Below, piece by piece: positions 10,650 to 19,106 of a stretch of DNA of 64,000 nt (the first letter of the stretch is position 1; each line of letters opens with the position of its first letter). The translations under genes and the position numbers were made by a program. This DNA comes from Polaribacter sp. (GTDB lineage Bacteria > Bacteroidota > Bacteroidia > Flavobacteriales > Flavobacteriaceae). Location of the stretch: positions 1 to 64,000 of the forward strand of contig JAQWOR010000041.1 in assembly GCA_029245785.1 (NCBI GenBank), written 5' to 3'. The notes under the pieces are model-generated. The model did not search any database and was not told the DNA's origin. It worked only from the letters and a program-made list of their open reading frames with translations.

Positions 10650-12959
10650 TTATTTTGTTGGAATTGCACTCATTTCAAAAACAAATTCGCCTCCATTCAT
10701 AATTTCTTTGTGTAAAATATAATTTCGATGGATTGTTTTTCCATTGATAGTCAGCTTACGTACGTACACATTCTTTGTGCTCTGATTGATGGTTTTGATT
10801 TTTAATTGCTTGCCATTTTCAAGATTCAGTACTGCATTTTTCACCATCGGACTTCCCAATGCATATCTATCAGATCCTGGTGTAACAGGATAAAAGCCTA
10901 AGCTACTAAAAATATACCAAGCGCTCATTTGACCTGCATCATCATTTCCACACAAACCGTCTACACCGGGTCCGTACATGGTATCTAGTATCATTCGCAC
11001 ACGTGCTTGTGTTTTATACGATTCTCCTGTCCAATTATACAAATACGGAATATGATGTCCAGGTTCATTTCCATGTACATAATTTCCAATAATTCCATCT
11101 CTGGTAATGTCTTCGTGTTTTGCAATATATTTATCTGCCAATTCCATTGTAAATAACGAATCTAAATGTTGAGAAAAACGTTCTTTTCCGCCCATCATCG
11201 AAACCATTTTATCTAATTGATGCGGAACATACAAGCCATAATTCCATGCATTTCCTTCAATAAATCCCTGCCCATGTGTATCTAAAGGATCAAAGTTTTT
11301 TCTGAATTTTCCGTTTGATAATTTCGGACTCATATATCCGTTTACAGGATTGAATACATTATTGTAGTATTCTGACCGTTCTAAAAAAGTTTTTTCGGTG
11401 GCGCTATCTCCTACCTCTTTTGCAATTTGAGCAATGGTCCAATCATCATAGGCCAATTCTAAGGTTTTAGAAACAGAAGAATGACTTTTATCATCGGGCA
11501 CATACCTATAGTTGATATACTCTCCTAAGCCATCAAAATAAGAAACATTTGCTGTTTCAACCGATGCTTTCAAAGCTTGCTTTTTATCAAAATTTCCAAC
11601 ATTTTTTACTAGGGCATCAGCAATAACAGAAGTTGCGTGATACCCAATCATACACCAATTTTCATTGGCATAATGACTCCAAATTGGTAGCATATTGTGT
11701 ACACTTTCTTCTTGGTGTGCCAACATCGATTTTATCATATCATTGTTGCGTTCTTGTTGAATGATATTAAATAGCGGATGTAAGGCTCTGTAAGTATCCC
11801 ACAAAGAAAATATGGTGTAATTTGTAAATCCTTTAGATTTATGAATGTTTTGATCCAACCCTCTGTACTGACCGTCTACATCTTCGTACAAAATTGGACT
11901 TAACATGGTATGATACAGCGCTGTGTAAAAGGTTTCCTTTTGAGATTCTTCTATGGTTTCTATCTCAATTTTCGACAGTTCTTTATTCCATTTTTGTTGG
12001 GTTTCTATTTTTGTTTTTTCAAAATCCCAATGTGGAATTTCAGCTTCTAAGTTTTTCAAAGCACCTGCTGAGCTCACCGATGACAAGGCAAATTTTAGTT
12101 GAATCTTCTCATTTTCTTCAGTATCAAAATTGAAATAAGCTCTGATGTCTTTCCCTGCCATTTCTGGAAAGTTTTTTGTTTCATCAAATCTCCCATAAAA
12201 ACCATTGTAGGTCAATTGATCGTACTTTTTATGTCCGTAGCTTTTAAACGGCTTTGAAAACTGTATGGCGAAAAAGACTTTCTTAGTTCTTGCCCAGCCT
12301 TTCGTCTGTCTATATCCCGTTACCAAACTATCATTTTCTACTCGTAAAAATGTCCACACATTTTTATTGTCGTGATGGTATACATTGTACACCAAATCTA
12401 GTAAGATATGTGACTCGGTAGATTTAGGAAATGTATATTGATGAAACCCTACTCTTTCTGAGGCTGTCAATTCTGCTTTGATATTATAATCTTCTAAATC
12501 TACTTTATAATACCCTGCTTTGGCTGTTTCATTTGTATGAGAGAATTTAGAATAAAATCCTTTGGTGCCTTCTTTGGTTTCAATAGGGTCTAACACCAAC
12601 GCTCCTGTTGTTGGCATGATCAATAAATCGCCTAAATCAGCATGTCCTGTTCCACTTAAATTGGTATGTGAAAAACCTACAATTGTAGTATCTCTGTATT
12701 GATATCCTGCACAATACTCATAGGCTTTAGCATTGTACTTCCCTTCTTTAAATAGCACCTCAAAATTGGTTTGCGGACTCAATTGAACCATACCAAAAGG
12801 CGCTGTGGCTCCAGGAAATACATGTCCCATTTTACTAGTTCCAATCATTGGATTTACATAATCGATACTGTTTTTAGACGTTGTATTTACTTTAGTGTTT
12901 TGCGGGTTACAGCTTATCAAGCTAACAACTGCAATAGATAGTGTTATTTTTTTTAACAT
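10650..12959 (-). CDS. GH92 exo-alpha-mannosidase (lipoprotein)
   Basis: GH92 enzymes are calcium-dependent, inverting alpha-mannosidases that trim N-glycans. The 769-residue protein has a lipoprotein signal (MLKKITLSIAVVSLISC). The N-terminal domain motif DYVNPMIGTSKMGHVFPGAT is followed by FGMVQLSPQTN, HTNLSGTGHADLGD and the (alpha/alpha)6 catalytic part. The catalytic-acid region is HGNEPGHHIPYLYNWTGE (Glu632), and the C-terminal signature is GLCGNDDAGQMSAWYIFSSL. It has no extra C-terminal modules, unlike the second GH92 120 bases upstream. The linkage (alpha-1,2, 1,3 or 1,6) cannot be told from sequence alone. Confidence 0.93.
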   Translation of the reverse strand: MLKKITLSIAVVSLISCNPQNTKVNTTSKNSIDYVNPMIGTSKMGHVFPGATAPFGMVQLSPQTNFEVLFKEGKYNAKAYEYCAGYQYRDTTIVGFSHTNLSGTGHADLGDLLIMPTTGALVLDPIETKEGTKGFYSKFSHTNETAKAGYYKVDLEDYNIKAELTASERVGFHQYTFPKSTESHILLDLVYNVYHHDNKNVWTFLRVENDSLVTGYRQTKGWARTKKVFFAIQFSKPFKSYGHKKYDQLTYNGFYGRFDETKNFPEMAGKDIRAYFNFDTEENEKIQLKFALSSVSSAGALKNLEAEIPHWDFEKTKIETQQKWNKELSKIEIETIEESQKETFYTALYHTMLSPILYEDVDGQYRGLDQNIHKSKGFTNYTIFSLWDTYRALHPLFNIIQQERNNDMIKSMLAHQEESVHNMLPIWSHYANENWCMIGYHATSVIADALVKNVGNFDKKQALKASVETANVSYFDGLGEYINYRYVPDDKSHSSVSKTLELAYDDWTIAQIAKEVGDSATEKTFLERSEYYNNVFNPVNGYMSPKLSNGKFRKNFDPLDTHGQGFIEGNAWNYGLYVPHQLDKMVSMMGGKERFSQHLDSLFTMELADKYIAKHEDITRDGIIGNYVHGNEPGHHIPYLYNWTGESYKTQARVRMILDTMYGPGVDGLCGNDDAGQMSAWYIFSSLGFYPVTPGSDRYALGSPMVKNAVLNLENGKQLKIKTINQSTKNVYVRKLTINGKTIHRNYILHKEIMNGGEFVFEMSAIPTK

Positions 12960-12993
12960 TAGGAATTAAATATTTTAGTATTCTTTAAATTTT

Positions 12994-13074
12994 GTTCTCG
13001 ATACATCACGCTAAAGCGTGATATCTGCCTCCCTCCTTCAATAGGTAAAATCGGCAGACAGGCTCGAACTGATA
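12994..13074. repeat. Flavobacterial intergenic palindromic repeat
   Basis: Between the two GH92 genes lies GTTCTCGATAC, then a perfect palindrome ATCACGCTAAAGCGTGAT (13005-13022). A second stem, TCTGCC / GGCAGA (13024-13029 and 13053-13058), follows, and the element ends in CTCGAACTGATAT. The framing words GTATCGAGAAC and TCAGTTCGAG (read on the minus strand) are those of a dispersed intergenic element that I recall as common in Flavobacteriaceae. A related copy is at 25242-25290. Confidence 0.55.
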
Positions 13075-13080
13075 TTTTTT

Positions 13081-16011
13081 TTATTTTATTTCAATTTCGT
13101 CTGCAAACATCCAAGATCTTCCATCGTGTTTATAGCCTAAGTGCCACGATGGTAATTTACCTAATTTTTTGGCTATAATTTTGATGTATTTTGCTTTTGT
13201 TCCTTGTAAAGAAAAGGCAAGCTTTTTAATCGTTACAAGTTCTGATTGTGTTGTTGCATCTACTAACTTTGAAGCTACTTTTTTAAATATTTTACCATCT
13301 ACACTGCTATAGCAGCTCACTTCTGTTGGGTAAAAAATCCAAGAACGTTGGTCTTCTAAAAACCCAACTTCTACAGAACGAATTGGTTTTACTTTCCCTA
13401 CATTTACGGTAGCTACTAAATCAATGTCAAAATACCCTTGCCAAGTTCCTGTTCTAAAATCTTCTGCGCCAATAATTCCATCGATCAAAGCATTTTTTCC
13501 ACCGCCATTGTATTGGTTTGCGTACGCATTCTTCAACACAATAGACACATTCGGATCAATCTTAAAAAATGTAGTCGCAATCGTGGCGCTTTTTACCCCA
13601 TTCTGCTCTGCATAAATTCTCAAAGTACTTTTTTTATCAATTGTAAATGGATGGGTATAAGCGACAAATTCATCATCAAAGGTATAAAATATCTTCGCAT
13701 CTGTATCTACAGTACTCAATACAACTTCTGTACTTCCTTTAAATGCAATCTCTCCTTTGGCAATAAAGGGAGCCGCAACAATTAAATGGTCATTAATTTC
13801 AGTTTTCGGTATATTTTCGTTTTCAGTTCCCCATGTAGAAGGCACATGGGTCATTTCAAAAGTCAAACTCCCTCCTTTAACAATATCTTGGTGTTTTAAG
13901 TATGAATACGGGTAATCTCTACCGTTTAACTTCGCAGATGCTATATAAATGTTTTCTTTAGAAAGGTTGTTTGCCTTAATGGTAAAGGCATTTCTGCTTT
14001 CTAAATGAATGGTTGCTTTGTCAAACAAAGGGGTTCCAATAATGTACTCATTAGAGGCTGGAGTAACAGAATAAAAACCTAAAGAGCTCAACACATACCA
14101 GGCACTCATTTGCCCACAATCTTCGTTTCCTGAAATTCCGTCTGGAGCATTGGTGTACAATTCTGTTAAAATTTGATGCACTTTTTCTTGCGTTTTAAAA
14201 GGTTTGTTGACAAAATTATACAAATATGCCATGTGATGACTCGGCTCATTTCCGTGAGCGTACTGCCCAATTAATCCTGTAATATCTGCTTGATCTCTTC
14301 CTGAAGTTTCATTTTTTGCCACAAATAATTTATCCAATTGATTTTCTAATTTTTCTTTTCCTCCTAATAATTTTATAAAACCAGAAATATCTTGTGGTAC
14401 ATAAAAACTGTATTGCCAAGAATTAGCTTCTGTGTAATTAAAATTTACTTCATAAGGATCAAAAGGGGCAAACCAAGTATTTCTAAAACGTCCTCTCATA
14501 AACTGAGATTCTGGATCAAAAACATTTTTATAATGTTGTGCTCTTTCTGTATAGGTCTTATACTCTTCTTTCTTTCCTAATGATTTTGCCATTTGGGCAA
14601 TAGACCAATCATCATATGCATATTCTAAGGTTTTAGAAACAGACTCGCTTTCTTTTTCAACTGGGATAAAACCAAGTTTTTTATACGAATCTAACCCTAA
14701 TTTATCTCGCGTGGCAGAATGTTGCATGGCTTCAAAGGCTTTACTTACATCATAATCTCTGATTCCTTTTAGGTAGGCATCTGCAATTACCGGAACTGCA
14801 TGATAACCAATCATACAGCCTGTGTAACTTGCTGACAAATCCCAAATAGGCATAATGCCTCCATTTTCATATTTTGTGATAAAGGTTTTTATAAAGTCAT
14901 TGGTTCTTTCTTGCTCAATAAGTGTGTATAATGGGTGTGCTGCTCGGTAGGTGTCCCACAAAGAAAACACAGTGTAATGTGTGTGTTTTTTCGATTGATG
15001 AATTTCCAAATCCATTCCTCGGTATCTTCCATCAACATCTTGGTAGATATTCGGAGCAATCATTGTGTGATACAATGCGGTATAAAAATTTGTTTTGTAG
15101 GTTGCGTCTTCTGATTCAATCACAATTTTTTCTAATTGCTTTTCCCAACTATTTTGTGCTGTTGTTTTTACTTCTTCAAATGATTTACTTCCTATTTCTG
15201 AATGCCAGTTGTGCATTGCTCCTTCTTCATCAACTGCAGAAATACCAACTGTAACTTCAATCATATTTCCTGTAGAAGTATCAAACTCAAAAGCGGCTTT
15301 TACTTTTTTCCCTTCCTTTTTACCTTCTAAAAAAGTAACTTTTGTAAAAGGCTTAGAAAACAACATATCAAAAAACAACCGTTGATCAGTTGCCCAAGCT
15401 TTTGAGTGTCTATACCCAGAAATTGCCGTATTGGAATTGATATTTAGTTTAGCGTCTAACACCTCATCTCGATGCTCTAAATCAAGAATGATAATTTGCT
15501 TAGATCCTTCTGCAAATTTATATTGATGCTTACCACTTCTCTCAGAAACCGTCAATTCAACATCAATATCTGTATCATCTAAATGTACGCTATAATACCC
15601 TGGTTTAGCAATTTCTTGATTGTGAGAAAAATGAGAACGATATCCTTCTTTTTTGTCAGCTCCATTATTAAACACTACCTTATTGGTGGGCATTAATAAA
15701 ATATCTCCATAATCAGAAACACCTGTTCCGCTTAAATGCGTATGAGAAAACCCATATATGTATGCATCCGAATAATGATAGCCTGAACAACCGTCCCAAC
15801 CATCTAATCGAGTATCTGGGCTTAACTGCATCATTCCAAAAGGCATTGTTGCCCCAGGATAGGTATGCCCATGACCACCTGTTCCAATAAATGGATCTAC
15901 ATAAGACACTAATTGTTGGTCTTTCTCTGCAGGAATAACAATTGGTTTTTTCTTACAAGAAGTAATTGAGATAACAGCGACATATAAGGCTCCTAAAAAA
16001 TATTTTTTCAT
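13081..16011 (-). CDS. GH92 exo-alpha-mannosidase with C-terminal CHB_HEX_C-like and discoidin-like modules (lipoprotein)
   Basis: A 976-residue protein starts MKKYFLGALYVAVISITSCK, a lipoprotein signal. I use the ATG at 16011; a TTG four codons earlier is less likely. GH92 motifs are complete: YVDPFIGTGGHGHTYPGAT, FGMMQLSPDTR, HTHLSGTGVSDYGD, HGNEPSHHMAYLYNF (Glu589) and GNEDCGQMSAWYVLSSLGFY. After about residue 745 two extra modules follow. One is a chitobiase-C-terminal-like segment (STEVVLSTVDTDAKIFYTFD ... TLRIYAEQNG). The other is a discoidin-like tail (GGKNALIDGIIGAEDF ... RSWMFADEIEIK). The divergent GH20 gene carries the same pair of modules. It is the first gene of the minus arm, 63 bases from GH20. 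Confidence 0.92.
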   Translation of the reverse strand: MKKYFLGALYVAVISITSCKKKPIVIPAEKDQQLVSYVDPFIGTGGHGHTYPGATMPFGMMQLSPDTRLDGWDGCSGYHYSDAYIYGFSHTHLSGTGVSDYGDILLMPTNKVVFNNGADKKEGYRSHFSHNQEIAKPGYYSVHLDDTDIDVELTVSERSGKHQYKFAEGSKQIIILDLEHRDEVLDAKLNINSNTAISGYRHSKAWATDQRLFFDMLFSKPFTKVTFLEGKKEGKKVKAAFEFDTSTGNMIEVTVGISAVDEEGAMHNWHSEIGSKSFEEVKTTAQNSWEKQLEKIVIESEDATYKTNFYTALYHTMIAPNIYQDVDGRYRGMDLEIHQSKKHTHYTVFSLWDTYRAAHPLYTLIEQERTNDFIKTFITKYENGGIMPIWDLSASYTGCMIGYHAVPVIADAYLKGIRDYDVSKAFEAMQHSATRDKLGLDSYKKLGFIPVEKESESVSKTLEYAYDDWSIAQMAKSLGKKEEYKTYTERAQHYKNVFDPESQFMRGRFRNTWFAPFDPYEVNFNYTEANSWQYSFYVPQDISGFIKLLGGKEKLENQLDKLFVAKNETSGRDQADITGLIGQYAHGNEPSHHMAYLYNFVNKPFKTQEKVHQILTELYTNAPDGISGNEDCGQMSAWYVLSSLGFYSVTPASNEYIIGTPLFDKATIHLESRNAFTIKANNLSKENIYIASAKLNGRDYPYSYLKHQDIVKGGSLTFEMTHVPSTWGTENENIPKTEINDHLIVAAPFIAKGEIAFKGSTEVVLSTVDTDAKIFYTFDDEFVAYTHPFTIDKKSTLRIYAEQNGVKSATIATTFFKIDPNVSIVLKNAYANQYNGGGKNALIDGIIGAEDFRTGTWQGYFDIDLVATVNVGKVKPIRSVEVGFLEDQRSWIFYPTEVSCYSSVDGKIFKKVASKLVDATTQSELVTIKKLAFSLQGTKAKYIKIIAKKLGKLPSWHLGYKHDGRSWMFADEIEIK

Positions 16012-16074
16012 TATAAATGTCAATTTAAATTTTTGTCTAAATTAGCAAGATAACTACAACCAACCTATTAACAT
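16012..16074. promoter_or_regulatory. Divergent promoter region of the N-glycan locus
   Basis: Only 63 bases separate the divergent GH92 (16011) and GH20 (16075) starts, so both promoters must lie here or overlap the coding ends. On the minus strand TAATTTAG (16046-16039) is one base from TAnnTTTG. I see no clear operator palindrome. Confidence 0.4.
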
Positions 16075-18372
16075 ATGAGTATTTTTAGACAAACAACAAA
16101 AATTGCATTATGGGCGACATTAGTTTTCGTACATACGGCATGTTTTAACCCTACAAATAATGTAATCAAACCTGCCATAATTCCGGTTCCTTTATCGCAA
16201 AATATCCAAGAAGGGACGTTTTTGATCAATAATGAGACCCAATTAGCCTATGATTCCGATTTTAAATCGGTGGCACTTTTCTTAAAAGGATATATAGAAA
16301 ATGGTAGTAAAATTCGATTAAAAGCTTCAGAAGGAACAGGTAAAATCGTTTTTATAAAAGATACAACAATTCAAAATACAGAAGGCTATCAATTAAAAGT
16401 ATCCCAACAAGGTATTTCTATTACAGCAAGCTCTCCAAAAGGAGCTTTTTATGCTATCCAATCTTTGCGACAACTGTTGCCTGTGAATTTTGAGAACAAC
16501 ACATATACAGGCAATGAAATTGGTATTCAGTGTATAGAAATTGAAGATGAACCGCAATTCAAATACAGAGGAATGCACTTAGATGTTGGTAGGCATTTCT
16601 TTTCTGTCGATTTTATCAAGAAGTATATTGACTTGATGAGCATGTTAAAAATGAACACCTTTCATTGGCACTTAACAGAAGATCAAGGATGGAGGATTGA
16701 AATTAAAAAATACCCAAAACTAAACACAGTTGCTGCCTATAGAAATGAAACTTTAATTGGTCATTACAGAGACCAACCACATCAATTTGACAAAAAAAAA
16801 TATGGTGGATATTACACACAAGAACAAGTAAAAGATATTGTGAAATATGCAACAGAACGGCAAATAACAGTGATTCCTGAAATAGAAATGCCTGGGCATT
16901 CTCAAGCAGCTATTAGTGCGTATCCTTCGTTGGGATGTACAGGGAAACAAATTGACGTTGCTACAAAATGGGGCGTTTTTGAAGATATTTATTGTGCCAA
17001 AGAAAGCACCTTTCAATTTTTAGAAGATGTGATTGATGAAGTCATTACACTTTTTCCTGGAAAATACATCCATATTGGTGGAGACGAAGCTCCTAAAAAA
17101 CGCTGGGAAAATTGCAAACATTGTCAGCAATTGATCAAAAAAGAAGGCTTAAAAGATGCGCATGGCTTGCAAAGTTATTTTATTGCTAGAATGGAAAAAT
17201 ACATCAACTCAAAAGGAAAACAAATTATTGGTTGGGATGAAATTTTAGAAGGAGGCTTGGCACCAAATGCTACTGTAATGTCTTGGAGAGGTACCAGCGG
17301 AGCTGTAGAAGCTGCAAAACAACACCATGATGTAATTTTAACACCAGGCTCACATTGTTATTTTGACCATTATCAATCTACAAATACTGATGAACCTTTA
17401 GCAATAGGAGGATTTTTACCTTTAGAAAAAGTGTATAGCTTCAATCCTATTCCTGAAGAATTAACAACAGAAGAAGCCAACTATGTGTTGGGAGCACAAG
17501 GTAATGTGTGGACCGAATACATTACAACTGCTGAAAAGGTTGAATACATGGCATACCCTAGAGCCATTGCACTAAGTGAGGTAGTTTGGTCTGCTCCTAA
17601 AAATAAAAACTACATAGACTTTAAAAATCGTTTGATCAACTATCAAAAAAGATTGGATGTTAGAAATGTAAAGTATGCAAATCATCTGTATGAGGTTGCT
17701 GGAAAATTAGATGCTACAGATGGAAATCTTAGCTATACATTAGAAGCTTCTTCTAAAGGAAAAACAATTCGCTATACAACTGACGGAACAACACCTACCC
17801 TACAATCTAACATATATACAAAACCTATTCAAATACTAAAAAACACCACGATTAAAGCGGCTAGTTTTAACGACAGTTCTCAATTAGGGAATGTCTTTTC
17901 TCAAACGTTGAATTTTCACAAAGCAGTTGGTAAAACCATTTCTTTAAATGTACCACCTCATATAAGTTATAATGCTGGAGGAAAAGAAGCATTGATTAAT
18001 AGCATTAGCGGTAGCGACACTCGGCTTGGAGATAAAGAATGGCTTGGTTTTGTAGGCAATGATATTGAAATTACGATTGACCTTGGCAAAGAAACTGCCA
18101 TTAACTCACTATCTACAAGGTTCTTTAATGTAAAAGGATCTTGGGTCCATGCTCCAAAAAGGCTTGAAATTACACTAGACAATCAGAAAGAGCCAATGTA
18201 CATGAACATCAATGTTTCTCCAAAAAAAATAATCAACATTTCTCATCTTTTTAAAAAATCGAAAGCACGAATAATTAAAATCAAAATAGTGAGAGCAGGA
18301 ATTATCCCTCCTGATTTTGCAGGCGCAGGAAATGAAGCGTGGACATTTATTGATGAAATCGTTATTAATTAA
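16075..18372 (+). CDS. GH20 beta-N-acetylhexosaminidase with C-terminal binding modules (lipoprotein)
   Basis: GH20 removes terminal beta-GlcNAc/GalNAc by substrate-assisted catalysis. The 765-residue protein has a signal peptide ending in a lipobox-like VHTAC, then a GH20b domain (about 40-160). The TIM barrel starts KYRGMHLDVGRHFFSVDFIK; the catalytic pair is Asp337-Glu338 in HIGGDEAPKKRW, and GWDEILEGGLAPNATVMSWRG is typical. After about residue 550 come a CHB_HEX_C-like segment (GKTIRYTTDGTTPTLQSNIY) and a discoidin-like domain (AGGKEALINSISGSD ... EAWTFIDEIVIN). In this locus it would cut the chitobiose core exposed by beta-mannosidase. cutC starts 5 bases after its stop. Confidence 0.93.
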   Translation: MSIFRQTTKIALWATLVFVHTACFNPTNNVIKPAIIPVPLSQNIQEGTFLINNETQLAYDSDFKSVALFLKGYIENGSKIRLKASEGTGKIVFIKDTTIQNTEGYQLKVSQQGISITASSPKGAFYAIQSLRQLLPVNFENNTYTGNEIGIQCIEIEDEPQFKYRGMHLDVGRHFFSVDFIKKYIDLMSMLKMNTFHWHLTEDQGWRIEIKKYPKLNTVAAYRNETLIGHYRDQPHQFDKKKYGGYYTQEQVKDIVKYATERQITVIPEIEMPGHSQAAISAYPSLGCTGKQIDVATKWGVFEDIYCAKESTFQFLEDVIDEVITLFPGKYIHIGGDEAPKKRWENCKHCQQLIKKEGLKDAHGLQSYFIARMEKYINSKGKQIIGWDEILEGGLAPNATVMSWRGTSGAVEAAKQHHDVILTPGSHCYFDHYQSTNTDEPLAIGGFLPLEKVYSFNPIPEELTTEEANYVLGAQGNVWTEYITTAEKVEYMAYPRAIALSEVVWSAPKNKNYIDFKNRLINYQKRLDVRNVKYANHLYEVAGKLDATDGNLSYTLEASSKGKTIRYTTDGTTPTLQSNIYTKPIQILKNTTIKAASFNDSSQLGNVFSQTLNFHKAVGKTISLNVPPHISYNAGGKEALINSISGSDTRLGDKEWLGFVGNDIEITIDLGKETAINSLSTRFFNVKGSWVHAPKRLEITLDNQKEPMYMNINVSPKKIINISHLFKKSKARIIKIKIVRAGIIPPDFAGAGNEAWTFIDEIVIN

Positions 18373-18377
18373 AAAAC

Positions 18378-19106
18378 ATGATATTAGAAATTTGTGCCAA
18401 TTCATATCAATCAGCCATCAATGCCCAAAAAGCTGGAGCAAGCAGAATAGAGCTCTGCTCTGAATTGTCGGTTGGTGGAATTACGCCTTCCTATGGATTG
18501 TTAAAAAAAGTACTGCAAGATATTTCCATTCCTGTGATGGTTTTGATCCGACCAAGAAGTGGTGATTTCTCTTATTCTGATGATGAATTTACCATCATGA
18601 AAGAGAATATTCTTCTCTGCAAAGAGCTAGGTTGCAAAGGGATTGTTTCTGGTGTCTTGCACACAAACAACACCATTGACATGGAACGAACTCAAGAACT
18701 GGTAAAGCTTTCTAGCCCCATGCATTTCACATTTCACAGAGCTTTTGATTGGCTTAAAAACCCAAAGAAAGCTTTACAAGAGTTAGAAAAAATTGGTGTT
18801 GATAGAATTCTAACTTCTGGCCAAAAACCTAGTGCAAAAAAAGGAATAGACCTATTGATTGAACTTCAAAAACTAACAAACAACAGCAATATATTACCTG
18901 GTGGCGGAATTAATGAATCTAATATACAAGCGTTTCAAGAAGCCGGTTTTTCAGAAGTACATTTATCTGCTACTTCCCTACATCAAACCATCAAAAATCC
19001 AACAATATCAATGAACAGCCAACAGCATTTTGATGAAACACTATTGGCGGTTTCTGACATTCAAAAAATTAAAAATTGTATCAAGCTCCTTTCAAATGAA
19101 ACGTAA
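18378..19106 (+). CDS. cutC: CutC family TIM-barrel protein
   Basis: The 242-residue protein matches CutC from end to end: MILEICANSYQSAINAQKAG, ASRIELCSELSVGGITPSYG, VLIRPRSGDFSYSDDEF, FHRAFDWLKNP, DRILTSGQKPSAKKGI and LPGGGINESNI. The family was named for copper homeostasis in Escherichia coli, but its biochemical activity is not settled. Here it sits between GH20 (5-base gap) and the GH2 beta-mannosidase (11-base overlap), translationally coupled inside a glycan operon. That points to a role linked to sugar metabolism rather than copper. That is inference from context only. Confidence 0.9.
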   Translation: MILEICANSYQSAINAQKAGASRIELCSELSVGGITPSYGLLKKVLQDISIPVMVLIRPRSGDFSYSDDEFTIMKENILLCKELGCKGIVSGVLHTNNTIDMERTQELVKLSSPMHFTFHRAFDWLKNPKKALQELEKIGVDRILTSGQKPSAKKGIDLLIELQKLTNNSNILPGGGINESNIQAFQEAGFSEVHLSATSLHQTIKNPTISMNSQQHFDETLLAVSDIQKIKNCIKLLSNET

